Below, piece after piece: positions 1 through 12,025 of a stretch of 64,000 nucleotides of DNA. Location: assembly GCA_019635485.1 (NCBI GenBank), contig JAHBZL010000008.1:62001-126000 (forward strand), written 5' to 3'. The stretch comes from Piscinibacter sp. Its GTDB lineage: Bacteria; Pseudomonadota; Gammaproteobacteria; Burkholderiales; Burkholderiaceae_C. The position numbers and the translations under genes are program-made. How positions within the stretch are numbered: the stretch's first letter is position 1; each line of letters starts with the position of its first letter. Below the pieces are notes generated by a model. That model was not told where the DNA came from, made no database searches, and saw nothing but the letters and a program-made list of their open reading frames with translations.

Positions 1-1
1 G

Positions 2-1228
2 GGCCACTACCTGCTGCCGTACGACGCGTATTACGGCGACCCGCGCTTTCCGGCCTGGGACATCGAACAGGTGCTTCCGGCGCCCCGCGCGCTGCTCCAG
101 TACGGCGGCCGCAGGTACATGGTGGCGAACGACCACGACGGCCAGGTGATGCACTACCGGCGCGACTTGCTGGCCGATCCGCAGCACCGTGCGGCCTTCC
201 AGAAGGCCTACGGGCACCCGCTCGGCGTGCCGGCGACCTGGGACGAGTTCCGCGAGGTGGCCGAGTACTTCAACGGCAAGGACCTCAACGGCGACGGCGA
301 GCCCGACCACGGCGTCGTGCTGCCGCTGGTCGGCGGCGCGCAGGGCATGTTCCATTACATGTCCCTGTCCGCGCCCTTCGTCATCGGCCCCTCCAACCCG
401 CAGCTCTACTGGTTCGATCCGCGCACGATGAAGCCGCTGATCGCGAGCCCCGGCCACGTCCGGGCGCTGACGCTGATGGCGAGCCTGGTGAAGTACGGGC
501 CGAAGGAGATGCTGCGCTGGGACCTGGGCCGCGGCTGGGACCATTTCCTCGCCGGCCGCGCGGCGCTCGCCGTGACCTGGGGCGACCTGGCCGCGCTGGC
601 GCAGCAGCCGGGCAGCCGGGTGCGCGGCAAGGTCGGCGTGGCCCAGTTGCCGGGCACGCGCGAGTACTACGACATCGGCCTGGGCCGCTGGGTCAGGACC
701 ACCGCATCGAACCGCGTCGGCAACACCACGGGCGGCTCCTGGGCCGGGGTGATTTCGCGCTTCTCGAAGGCGCCCGAAGCGACCTACTACCTGCTCGCGC
801 TGATGGCCTCGCAATCCAAGTCCGAGGTCTATGCCGCGCGCGGCTGGGACGGGATCGACCCGGGGCGGCGTTTCCATTTCCTGCCGCCCAACGGCACCGC
901 GAGGCTCGAGAGCTATGTGAACGCCGGCTGGGATGCGGCCGACGTCCGCGACTTCCTGCAGGCCTACCACGACACCTACAGCAACCCGCTTCAGCTGCCC
1001 TACCTGCGCATTCCCGGCGCCTACAGCTACTGGCTGGCCCTGGACCTGCACCTGGCCGAGGCCACCTCCGGGCAACTCGGCCCCGAAGCGGCCCTGAAGG
1101 CGGCCGCGGTCGACTTCGAGGACATCACGATCCGGCTCGGCCGGGAGCGCCAGCGCGACGCCTACCGCGTCTCGCTGGGCCAGGGCCGGCTGGCGCCGAG
1201 GGCTTCGTCGAAGGGGAATGTGCGATGA
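2..1228 (+). CDS. Extracellular solute-binding protein, 5' end outside window
   Basis: Periplasmic ligand-binding protein of the MalE-like (family 1) type, missing its N-terminus and signal peptide. The frame is open from base 2, and the first in-frame Met at 71 is internal: the residues before it ([16 protein letters not shown]) match the next gene's protein ([15 protein letters not shown]). About 408 residues are present. A calcium-loop-like segment ([11 protein letters not shown]) is visible, as in the paralogue. The stop overlaps the next start by 4 bp (ATGA), so the two are co-translated. No permease or ATPase gene is adjacent; the downstream partner is a histidine kinase, which argues for a sensory role. 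The ligand cannot be told. Confidence 0.85.
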   Translation, partial: GHYLLPYDAYYGDPRFPAWDIEQVLPAPRALLQYGGRRYMVANDHDGQVMHYRRDLLADPQHRAAFQKAYGHPLGVPATWDEFREVAEYFNGKDLNGDGEPDHGVVLPLVGGAQGMFHYMSLSAPFVIGPSNPQLYWFDPRTMKPLIASPGHVRALTLMASLVKYGPKEMLRWDLGRGWDHFLAGRAALAVTWGDLAALAQQPGSRVRGKVGVAQLPGTREYYDIGLGRWVRTTASNRVGNTTGGSWAGVISRFSKAPEATYYLLALMASQSKSEVYAARGWDGIDPGRRFHFLPPNGTARLESYVNAGWDAADVRDFLQAYHDTYSNPLQLPYLRIPGAYSYWLALDLHLAEATSGQLGPEAALKAAAVDFEDITIRLGRERQRDAYRVSLGQGRLAPRASSKGNVR

Positions 1229-2804
1229 ACGCTGCCATGACGTTCTGGGCCGTGTGTCTGGCCACTCTCACGCTGAATGCCGGTGCGCAGGAGACGCAGC
1301 CCTCGACGGCCGAGGAGACCCAACCCGCCGTCGCCGGCGCCGGCAGTGCCATGCCACCGCTTGTCGCGCGGCCGTGCAAGCCCGGGGCCTGCCCGTTCGC
1401 CGGCCAGAGCGTGACGGTGCTGATGAACCGCGAACCCCGGGCCGGTGCGCTCGGGGAAGTGAAGGCCGAGTTCGAGGCGGCCACCGGCGCCACGCTGAAC
1501 CTGGTGCAGGTCCCGTTCCAGGAGTTCTTTCCGACCTTCATGTCGGACCTGACGAATGCGCGCGGCCGCTACGACGCGGCCTATGCACCTTCGTGGTGGC
1601 TCGGGGAACTGGTCAGCGGCGGCCATCTGGTCGCCTACGACAAGTACTACGCCGACCCGCGCTTCCCGAAGTGGGACATCGACCAGGTGCTGGCGGGACC
1701 GCGCCGTCTGCTCAGCTACGGCGGCAGGAGGTACATGGTCGCGAACGACCACGACGGTCAGGTGATGTTCTACCGCCGCGACCTGCTGGCGGACCCGCAG
1801 CACCGCCGCGCCTTCGCGGCCCGGTTCGGCTATGAGCTGGACGTGCCCTCGACCTGGAAGCAGTTCCGCGACGTCGCCGAGTACTTCAACGGCAAGGACC
1901 TGAACGGCGACGGCGTGCCCGACTACGGCGTGTCGATGTACCTGGAGTTGGGTGTCCAGGGCATGTTCCACTTCATGTCGTTCTCGGCCCCCTTCGTCAT
2001 CGGACCGCGCAACCCGAACCTGTACTGGTTCGACCCGGCGACGATGAAGCCGCTCATCGACAGCCCGGGGCACGTGCGCGCCCTCGAGGAACTCGTCGAG
2101 CTGAGCCGGTTCGGGCCCAAGGAGATGCTGCAGTGGGACCTGGTCAAGACCTGGGGCCTGTTCCTGTCCGGGCGGGCCGCGCTGGCCTTCAGCTGGGGCG
2201 ATCTCGCCGGGATGGCCCAGGATCCCCCCAGCCAGGTGCGCGGCCGAACCGGCTCCGCGCCAATGCCCGGCACCACGGCGTACTACAGCATCCCGTCGCG
2301 ACGCTGGATCAGCACCGGCACGCCCAACCGCGTCGGCAATACCACCGGCGCCTCCTGGGCCGGGGTGATCTCGAAGTACTCCAGGGCGCCGGAGGCCGCG
2401 TACTACCTGTTCGCGCTGATGGCGACCCGGGAGAAATCACAGGTGTACGCCGTGCGGGGCTGGGATGGCATCGATCCCGGCAGAACCTTCCACTTCCTGC
2501 CGCCTGACGGCATGGGCCATCTCGAGACCTACGTGACGGCGGGCTGGGACGAAGCCGACGTGCGCGACTATCTGCGCGCCTGCTTCCTCAACCTCAGCAA
2601 TCCGTTGCAGCTGCCTTACCTGCGCATCCCGGGGGCCTACAGCTACTGGCAGGTGCTCGACGTGCATCTGGCCGCTGCAGCCGCCGGCCAGCTCGATCCG
2701 GCGGCGGCCTTGAAGGCGGCCACCGTCGATTTCGAGGAGATCACGATCCGGCTGGGGCGCGAGTCGCAGCGTCGGGCCTACCTGAGTTCATTGGGCCTGT
2801 CCCG

Positions 2805-2808
<4 letters not shown>
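1225..2808 (+). CDS. Extracellular solute-binding protein, tandem paralogue
   Basis: Complete 527-aa solute-binding protein, closely similar along its length to the preceding gene product, so a tandem duplication. Residues 1-22 form a Sec signal peptide (hydrophobic core [12 protein letters not shown], Ala-Gln-type cleavage region). A short Pro/Ala-rich linker with a CxxxxC pair (C51, C56) precedes the MalE-like fold. Residues 225-235 ([11 protein letters not shown]) have the D-x-N-x-D-G spacing of an EF-hand or dockerin calcium loop. The start overlaps the previous stop, and the stop overlaps the histidine kinase start, each as ATGA. Co-translation with a kinase and absence of transporter genes suggest it delivers a ligand signal; transport through a distant ABC permease remains possible. 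Confidence 0.9.
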
Positions 2809-5984
<3,176 letters not shown>

Positions 5985-6213
5985 ACCGCCGGTGAACGGC
6001 TGCGCGCAGCGGCACGCGCGTCTCGAACCGCGAACGGTTCATCGCCAACATGCGCTTGAAGTCGCGCACGTTGCGGTTCGATGAAACGGCCTCGCGCTTG
6101 AAGGCGTGGTGCTGCTCCATCGACTCGGCGCTCACGATCGGCAGGAAGCCGACATGCCTTCCGCGCGGGTGTCGTCGCGACGCGCGGGCCGGTGCGCCGC
6201 GGGGTCGGTCATC
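5985..6213. other. Gap with possible decayed coding remnant
   Basis: No intact gene is seen between the kinase stop and the aldolase remnant. On the minus strand, roughly 6170 to 5990, a reading frame gives protein-like sequence (HVGFLPIVSAESMEQHHAF and following) with no recognisable family and no proper gene ends. It may be another broken gene piece, consistent with the relics just to its right. The strand and identity are uncertain. Confidence 0.25.
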
Positions 6214-6726
6214 TCATCCCCTGCCGCCGGCCTCGGGACCGGTGCCCAGCAGCCGCCGCAGCGCCTCGAAGAACAGTTCTCCCTGCAGCCGCTCGCCGAG
6301 GCTCTGAGCCGCGACCCGCGCGCCGAGGTCGGCGCCCGCGGGTGCCAGGGGCCGTCCCGTCGACTGGGCGAGCACCTGGACCTGGCACGCCCGCTCGAGG
6401 TAGTAGAGGTCGTCGTAGGTATGGTCGATCCGCGCGCCGCATACGACGACACCATGGTTGCCGAGGAACGCGACGTCGGCGCCTTGCATCGCCGAGGCGA
6501 TCCGCCGACCTTCCGTCGCATCGAGCGCCAGCCCGTTGTATTGCGCATCGACCGCGAGACGCCCGTGATAGCGCATGGCGTTCTGCGACAGGGTGGTGTC
6601 GAGGGCCCGATCCTGCGTCAGCGTCAATGCCGTCGCGTACGGCATGTGGGTGTGCATCACGCAGGCCTTGCCTGCGATCTGGTGAATGGCCGCATGGATG
6701 GGCTGGAAGAATCCAACGCGTTCGTC
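6214..6726 (-). pseudogene. Class II aldolase/adducin family, 3' remnant
   Basis: The C-terminal two thirds of a class II aldolase/adducin-type protein, ending at its own TGA. Visible are the paired zinc ligands in MHTHMPYATAL, the later GNHGVVV histidine and the conserved DDLYYLERACQ helix. About 170 residues remain against the usual 240-270, and the N-terminal part with its start codon is absent; the frame upstream of about 6726 no longer resembles the family. The family includes sugar-phosphate aldolases and dehydratases using a divalent metal. The piece ends next to a LysR tail and a hydrolase tail, so it looks like deletion debris rather than a functional gene. Confidence 0.7.
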
Positions 6727-6733
6727 GGCAGGT

Positions 6734-6838
6734 TCATCGCGCGCATCCCCCCGAAGCCAACCCCTGCGCCAGCGCTTCGAACACCACACGAATGCGCCGC
6801 GAGGTGCGAAGCTCGCGGTGGCGCTCACGACCTTCCCG
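6734..6838 (-). pseudogene. LysR-type regulator, C-terminal tail only
   Basis: About 33 codons ending at a TGA read VSAHRELRTSRRIRVVFEAL followed by a short tail. This matches the usual closing helix of LysR-family effector domains (THxDLRxxxRIRAxxDxL). Everything upstream of it is gone and replaced by the N-carbamoylase remnant on the other strand. Its stop overlaps an ATG (TGATGA context) that once may have begun the next gene. Identification rests on one short segment, so it is only moderately secure. Confidence 0.45.
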
Positions 6839-7290
6839 CCGGCATCTTCGGCATGGCCATCTGCAACGACAGGCGATGGTCCGAGACCTATCGCGTGCTC
6901 AGCCTGCAGGGCGTCGAGATGATCCTCATCGGCTACAACACGCCGGTGCACAACCCGCCTGCGCCCGAGCACGATGCGCTTTCGCACTTCCACAACGAGC
7001 TGGTGATGCAGGCGGGCGCGTACCAGAACGGCACTTGGGTGGTGGGCGTGGCCAAGGCCGGCAACGAGGAGGGCGTCGAACAGATCGGCAACTCGATCAT
7101 CGTCGCGCCCTCGGGAGAGATCGTCGGCGCCTGCACCACCACCGGTGACGAGCTCGCCATCGCGCGCTGCGACCTGGATCTCACCGCGTCCTACAAGAAC
7201 ACGGCCTTCAACTTCGCCCGCCATCGCGAGCCCGAGCAATACCGCATGATCGTCGAGCGAAAGGGCGCCGTGCCGCCGGCGCAGGGTTGA
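6838..7290 (+). pseudogene. N-carbamoyl-D-amino-acid hydrolase, 3' half
   Basis: The C-terminal half of a nitrilase-superfamily N-carbamoyl-D-amino-acid amidohydrolase, which releases D-amino acids from N-carbamoyl derivatives. The nucleophile segment is present (GMAICNDRRWSETYRV, Cys of CNDRRW), followed by conserved stretches EMILIGYNTPVHNPP, FHNELVMQAGAYQNGTWVVG and NFARHREPEQY, up to a natural TGA. The N-terminal half carrying the catalytic Glu and Lys is missing and no start codon is linked to it, so the product would be inactive. The break point near 6838 coincides with the end of the LysR remnant. Confidence 0.8.
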
Positions 7291-7463
7291 GCGGATGCAG
7301 GCTGCTGTCCGGATGCCATGACTGGGGGCCTCGGCGTCCAACGCGCGCAGGACCGGCGTGCGCTGCCGAAGCCGTCGCCGGCAGCGGCGGGCGGCTTCGT
7401 CGACCACGCCTTGGCCAGCCGGCCTCGTAGACTTCAGGCTCCGTCGTCACCGGAGAGTCGCGC

Positions 7464-8573
7464 ATGAAGAGCTTCGGGCAGCGCGCGCAGGGCCTGCGCC
7501 TCGAGCGCATGCGTGCCAATCCGATGTGGACCGGCGAGGCCTTTCGCAACCTGCACCCGGTGCGGCCCGGCCTGCGCGACGCGAACGCGCCGCGGCCGAC
7601 GCTGGCCGAGTTCCTCTGTGGCGGCGCGCGCCGCGTGCCCGCCGCGCCGCTGCCGGCGCTGGACCCGCGCGCTGCCTGGCGCCACGCGCCCGCCGGCGGG
7701 CTGCGCGCGACCTGGCTCGGGCACTCGACGGTCCTGCTCGAGGTCGACGGCGTTCGGCTGCTGACCGACCCGGTGTGGGGCGCACGCGCCTCGCCGTCGC
7801 AGCTGGTCGGCCCCCGGCGCTTCCAGCCCGTGCCGGTGGCGCTGCGGGCGATGCCGCCGGTGGATGCGGTGCTGCTGTCGCACGACCACTACGACCACCT
7901 GTGCTACCCCACCGTGCGAGCGCTCGCGAAGACCGGCGTGCCCTTCGTCACCTCGCTCGGCGTCGGTGCGCACCTCGAGGCCTTCGGCGTGCCGCCCGAG
8001 CGCATCACCGAGCTCGAATGGTGGCAGGCGCACCGTCTGCCGGGCACCGAGGTGGAGATCACCGCCGCACCGTCGCAGCACTTCTCGGGCCGCGGCCTGA
8101 AGGACCGCAACGCGACGCTGTGGTCCTCGCTGGTCGTGCGCTCGCCCAGGCACCGTGTGTTCTTCAGCGGCGACACCGGCCTCACCGATCAGTACGCCGA
8201 GATCCGCACCCGGCTCGGCCCCTTCGACCTCGTGCTGCTGGAGGTCGGTGCCTTTCACCCGAGCTGGGGCGACATCCACCTCGGCCCGGTGAACGCGCTC
8301 GAAGCGCTGCGGCTGCTGGGTGGCGGGGCCTTCATGCCGGTGCACTGGGGCACCTTCAGCCTCGCGCTGCATGACTGGGACGAGCCGGCCGAGACGCTGC
8401 TGCAGCTGGCGCCGCAGCAGGGTGTGCACCTGCTGATGCCGCGCCTCGGCGAGGCGGTCGAGCCGGCCCAGGTGGAAGGCGTGACGCCCTGGTGGCGCGG
8501 CGTCGGCAACGACGGGACCCAGGCCGTCGAGCCGCTGAGCTGGCCCAAGGCGCTGCCGTTCCCGCTGGACTGA
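7464..8573 (+). CDS. MBL-fold metal-dependent hydrolase (NAPE-PLD/UlaG-like)
   Basis: A 369-aa metallo-beta-lactamase-fold protein. The metal-binding motif HDHYDHL starts at His140, preceded by the first strand block WLGHSTVLLEVDGVRLLTDPVW, and later ligands lie in SQHFSGR, FSGDTG (Asp) and PVHWGTF (His). The WLGHSTVLLE and DPVW features are typical of the subgroup that includes UlaG-like lactonases and the NAPE-PLD-like phosphodiesterases; which substrate is used cannot be told. It has no signal peptide, so it is cytoplasmic. An ATG with upstream GGAGAG was chosen as start. It stands alone, convergent with the SDR gene at 8604. Confidence 0.85.
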   Translation: MKSFGQRAQGLRLERMRANPMWTGEAFRNLHPVRPGLRDANAPRPTLAEFLCGGARRVPAAPLPALDPRAAWRHAPAGGLRATWLGHSTVLLEVDGVRLLTDPVWGARASPSQLVGPRRFQPVPVALRAMPPVDAVLLSHDHYDHLCYPTVRALAKTGVPFVTSLGVGAHLEAFGVPPERITELEWWQAHRLPGTEVEITAAPSQHFSGRGLKDRNATLWSSLVVRSPRHRVFFSGDTGLTDQYAEIRTRLGPFDLVLLEVGAFHPSWGDIHLGPVNALEALRLLGGGAFMPVHWGTFSLALHDWDEPAETLLQLAPQQGVHLLMPRLGEAVEPAQVEGVTPWWRGVGNDGTQAVEPLSWPKALPFPLD

Positions 8574-8603
8574 ATCAGCGACCGCCGCCGGGCGGCCCCG
8601 CGG

Positions 8604-9377
8604 CTAGTACATGCGCGTGGCGCCGCCGCCGTCGACGGCCAGGACGGCACCGTTCACGTAGCTCGCGGCCTCCGAGCACAGCCACACCATCGCGTTCGCC
8701 GCCTCCTCGGCGTGCCCGAGCCGGTTCATGCCCGAGTGGCGCGCGGTCAGCGCCCGGTAGCGTTCGGCGGCGCCGGGACGATTGGGGTCGACCATCTCGG
8801 AGCGCGTGAACCCCGGCGCGATGGCGTTGATGCGCAGGCCCATCTGGCCGTAGTCGGACGCGGCCGACTGGGTCAGGCCGACGACCCCGAACTTGCTGGT
8901 CGAGTACGACGCGTGGCCGATGTCGCTCGGCTTCAGGCCGTAGATCGATGCCACGTTGACGATCGCGCCGCCGCCGCCGGCGAGCAGCGCGGGGATCTCG
9001 TGCTTCATGCACAGCCAGACCCCCTTCAGGTTCACGCCCATGACCTCGTCCCACTGCGCCTCGGTCACGTCGGCGATCGGCGTGAAGCGTGGCCCGGCGA
9101 TGCCGGCGTTGTTGACCGCGCAGTCGAGGCGCCCGAAGCGCTCGAGCGTCGCCGCGACGAGACGCTCGACGTCGCCCGCGCGGCTGACGTCGGCCTGCAC
9201 GAAATGCGCCTCGCCGCCTGCGTCGGCGATGCGCTGCACGACGCGCGCACCCTGGTCGGCGCGGCGGGCCGCAACGACGACCTTTGCGCCCTCCTGCGCG
9301 AAGCGCCAGGCCGTGGCCTCGCCGAGGCCCGAGCTGGCACCCGTCACGAGCGCGACCTTGCCGGAGAACTGGGTCAT
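8604..9377 (-). CDS. SDR family oxidoreductase
   Basis: A 257-aa classical short-chain dehydrogenase/reductase. It shows the Rossmann motif TGASSGLG near residue 13, NNAG, the catalytic Ser region (NVASIYG) and the active-site YSTSK. The start at 9377 (MTQFSGKVALVTG) follows a purine-rich GAGGAG; upstream extension in the same frame is not protein-like. It is the last gene of the long minus-strand run that begins at 20511, 13 bp behind another SDR gene. In that context it probably oxidises or reduces a hydroxy intermediate of the same catabolic route. The exact substrate is unknown. Confidence 0.88.
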   Translation of the reverse strand: MTQFSGKVALVTGASSGLGEATAWRFAQEGAKVVVAARRADQGARVVQRIADAGGEAHFVQADVSRAGDVERLVAATLERFGRLDCAVNNAGIAGPRFTPIADVTEAQWDEVMGVNLKGVWLCMKHEIPALLAGGGGAIVNVASIYGLKPSDIGHASYSTSKFGVVGLTQSAASDYGQMGLRINAIAPGFTRSEMVDPNRPGAAERYRALTARHSGMNRLGHAEEAANAMVWLCSEAASYVNGAVLAVDGGGATRMY

Positions 9378-9390
9378 GTCGGTCTCCTCT

Positions 9391-10317
9391 TCAACACCCG
9401 GCCTCGGCTGCCACCGGGCGGCCCGGTGCCGAGGCTTCTTCGGCCTTCGCCAGTTCGAGCCGGTACTGCTCCCAGCCCGAGGCCGGCACCATCTCGCCGC
9501 CGCGGTCCTGCAGCCGGTCCAGCTGCGTGCAGAGGCGCTCCGCAGCACCCGAATCGTCGCCGATGAAGAGGCCGCGCGTCATCGTCACGTGCGCACACTC
9601 GAAACTGCCGGCCCCGGCCAGCAGGATCATGCGCGTCGGCGCGTCCTCGACGACGAGCGGGATCAGCCCGGGGCTGACGCTCTCCGGCGTGAGGCGCGCA
9701 AGCGCCTCGGGCGGCAGCACGCCGGCGGTCATCGCGGTCGCCGCGCTCGGCGCCAGGCAGTTGACGCGCACGTTGCGCTTGGCGCCCTCGAGCGCGAGCG
9801 TCTGCATCAGCCCGACGAGCGCCATCTTCGCCGCCGCGTAGTTGGCCTGCCCGAAGTTGCCGTACAGGCCGCTGGAGGAGGTCGTCATCACGATGCGGCC
9901 GTACTGCTGCGCCTGCATCTGCGCCCACACGGCGTGGGTGCAGTGAACCGCGCCCATCACGTGCACGTCCAGCACGCGGCGGAAGTCGTCGAGCGACATC
10001 TTGGCGAACGACCGGTCGCGCAGGATGCCGGCGTTGTTGACGAGGATGTCGATGCGGCCCCAGGCCTCGACGGCGTGTGCCGCCATGGCCTGCATCTCGT
10101 CGGCGTGTGTCACGTCGCCGAGGTGGACTGTGGCCTCGCCGCCCAGGGCGCGGATCTCGTCGGCCACGGCCTGGGCCGATGCCCCGGCGTCGGCGCCGGC
10201 GAGATCGTTGACCAGCACGCGCGCACCGTGGCGTGCCAGTTCGAGCGCGTGCGTGCGGCCGAGGCCGCCGCCCGCGCCCGTCACGATGGCCACCCGGCCC
10301 TTCAATCGCTTCGTCAT
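9391..10317 (-). CDS. SDR family oxidoreductase, MFE-2-like
   Basis: A 308-aa short-chain dehydrogenase of the type found in multifunctional beta-oxidation enzymes (3-hydroxyacyl-CoA dehydrogenase-like). The cofactor motif TGAGGGLGRTHALELA, the DLAG segment, NNAG, TSSSGLYGNFGQ and active-site YAAAK are all visible. A C-terminal extension of about 60 residues goes beyond the minimal SDR core. It lies 18 bp after the BKACE gene and 13 bp before the next SDR gene. In family members this fold oxidises 3-hydroxyacyl-CoA to 3-ketoacyl-CoA; that role would fit a pathway with a beta-keto acid cleavage enzyme, but it is inference. Confidence 0.88.
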   Translation of the reverse strand: MTKRLKGRVAIVTGAGGGLGRTHALELARHGARVLVNDLAGADAGASAQAVADEIRALGGEATVHLGDVTHADEMQAMAAHAVEAWGRIDILVNNAGILRDRSFAKMSLDDFRRVLDVHVMGAVHCTHAVWAQMQAQQYGRIVMTTSSSGLYGNFGQANYAAAKMALVGLMQTLALEGAKRNVRVNCLAPSAATAMTAGVLPPEALARLTPESVSPGLIPLVVEDAPTRMILLAGAGSFECAHVTMTRGLFIGDDSGAAERLCTQLDRLQDRGGEMVPASGWEQYRLELAKAEEASAPGRPVAAEAGC

Positions 10318-10335
10318 CGTTTCCTTCCTCGGTTC

Positions 10336-11277
10336 TCAGAACGCGACCGCGGCGCGGCCCTTCAATGCCAGCATCACGCGCGCCTCGTCCGGCGTCGCGA
10401 CCTCCAGCGACAGCTCCTCCAGGATGCGGCGGATCTTGCGCACCTGCTCCGCGCACGAGCGCGCGAGCTGCCCGCGGCCGAGGTAAAGGCTGTCCTCGAG
10501 ACCGACGCGCACGTTGCCGCCCATCACCGCCGCCATCGTCAGCAGCGGCATCTGGTGCCGCCCGGCGCCGAGCACCGAGAAGCGGTAGCCGTCGCGGCCG
10601 AACAGGCGGTCGGCGGTGCTGCGCATCGTGACCAGGTTCTCCGGGTCGGGCCCCAGCCCGCCGAGGATGCCGAAGATGCTCTGGATGAACAGCGGCCCGC
10701 GCACCAGCCCCTCGTCGACGAAGTGCGCGAGGTTGTAGAGGTGGCCGACGTCGTAGCACTCGAACTCGAAGCGCGTGCCGCACTCGTCGCCGAGCACGTG
10801 CAGGATGTGCTTGATGTCGCGGAAGGTGTTGCGGAAGATCAGGTCCTCCATGCCCTCGACGTACGGCCGCTCCCATTCGTGCTGCCAGGTGGAGATCTTG
10901 CGCGCCAGCGGATGGATGGAGAAGTTCATCGAGCCCATGTTCAGCGAGCACATCTCGGGCCGGGCGCGCAGCGGGTAGGCGAGCCGCTCCTCGAGCGTCA
11001 TGCGCGTGCTGCCGCCGGTGGTGATGTTGATCACCGCGTCGGTCGCGGCCTGGATGCGCGGGACGAACTGCTCGAAGACCGCCGGGTCGGGCGTCGGGCG
11101 GCCGTCGCGCGGGTCGCGGGCGTGCAGGTGCAGGATCGCGGCGCCGGCCTGCGCCGCCTCGATCGCCTGCTCGGCGATCTGGTCCGGCGTCAGCGGCAGG
11201 TGGGGCGACATGCTCGGTGTGTGCACCGAGCCGGTGACGGCGCAGCTGATGATGACCTTGGCGGAAGTGGTCCGCAT
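10336..11277 (-). CDS. Beta-keto acid cleavage enzyme (BKACE, DUF849)
   Basis: A 313-aa TIM-barrel protein of the BKACE family, founded on the 3-keto-5-aminohexanoate cleavage enzyme Kce. Such enzymes condense a beta-keto acid with acetyl-CoA and cleave it to acetoacetate plus a new CoA thioester. The N-terminal VHTPSMSPHLPLTP segment, the zinc ligands in LHLHARDP, the substrate loop NITTGGSTRMT and the later ECYDVGHLYN block are typical. Length matches the family. It is co-oriented with the Liv transporter (25 bp behind livF) and two SDRs, which supports degradation of an imported keto or hydroxy acid. Individual substrate preference cannot be read from sequence. Confidence 0.9.
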   Translation of the reverse strand: MRTTSAKVIISCAVTGSVHTPSMSPHLPLTPDQIAEQAIEAAQAGAAILHLHARDPRDGRPTPDPAVFEQFVPRIQAATDAVINITTGGSTRMTLEERLAYPLRARPEMCSLNMGSMNFSIHPLARKISTWQHEWERPYVEGMEDLIFRNTFRDIKHILHVLGDECGTRFEFECYDVGHLYNLAHFVDEGLVRGPLFIQSIFGILGGLGPDPENLVTMRSTADRLFGRDGYRFSVLGAGRHQMPLLTMAAVMGGNVRVGLEDSLYLGRGQLARSCAEQVRKIRRILEELSLEVATPDEARVMLALKGRAAVAF

Positions 11278-11302
11278 GCGGGAACTCCTGATGGTGGATG
11301 GG

Positions 11303-12025
11303 TCAGACCGCCAGCCACTGCTGCAGCAGCGCGTCGTCGGCTTCCAGCGCCTGCGGACTGCCTTCGAAGACGATGCGGCCGTGGCCCATCACGCAGACAC
11401 GCGACGAGACCTTCAGCGCGATCGCCAGCTTCTGCTCGACGAGCAGCACCGAGACGCCGCGGCGGTGCATGTCCCGGATGCACTCGCCGACCTGCGCGAC
11501 GATCTTCGGCGCCAGCCCTTCGGTCGGCTCGTCGATCAGGATGGCCAGCGGGTTGCCCAGCAGCGAGCGGCAGATCGTGAGCATCTGCTGCTCGCCGCCC
11601 GAGAGGCTGCCGGCCTTGGTGCGGCGGCGCTCCCTCAGGCGCGGAAAGTAGTCGAACATCTGCTCGACGCTCCAGCGCTGCGCGCCCGCGACCGGCGGCT
11701 GCTCGCCCATGCGCAGGTTCTCGTCCACCGTGAGGTTGGCGAAGACCTCGCGCTCCTCCGGCACGTAGGCCAGGCCGGCACGGCAGATCGTGTTCGGCTT
11801 CGCGCCGGCCAGCGCGCGCGTGCCGAGCTGCACGCGGCCCGCGCTCGGCGTCACCAGGCCCATCATGGCCTTGAGCGTCGTCGAGCGGCCCGAGCCGTTG
11901 CGGCCGAGCAGGCTGACGACCTCGCCGCGCCGCACCTCGAGCGTCACGCCGCGCAGCACGTGGCTCTTGCCGTAGTGCGCATGCAGGTCCTGCACCTGCA
12001 GCAGCACGTCGCCTGCACCGCTCAT
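11303..12025 (-). CDS. livF: Branched-chain-type ABC transporter ATPase LivF
   Basis: A 240-aa ATP-binding subunit of a LivFGHMK-type importer. The signature SLSGGEQQML and the Walker B ILIDEPTEGLAP are intact. The Walker A box at residues 41-49 reads GRNGSGRST, so Arg47 stands where the catalytic Lys is expected; the paired LivG keeps a normal Lys. The ATG at 12025 overlaps the livG stop (ATGA), giving translational coupling, and longer in-frame upstream sequence is just livG shadow. Substrate is set by the binding protein at 14986; in this catabolic operon it is more likely an organic acid than leucine. Confidence 0.92.
   Translation of the reverse strand: MSGAGDVLLQVQDLHAHYGKSHVLRGVTLEVRRGEVVSLLGRNGSGRSTTLKAMMGLVTPSAGRVQLGTRALAGAKPNTICRAGLAYVPEEREVFANLTVDENLRMGEQPPVAGAQRWSVEQMFDYFPRLRERRRTKAGSLSGGEQQMLTICRSLLGNPLAILIDEPTEGLAPKIVAQVGECIRDMHRRGVSVLLVEQKLAIALKVSSRVCVMGHGRIVFEGSPQALEADDALLQQWLAV

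Noticed and set aside
6106-7290. A 394-codon plus-strand ORF ending in the N-carbamoylase part
   Set aside because: Only the part from about 6838 matches the family; the rest is the antisense of aldolase and LysR remnants.
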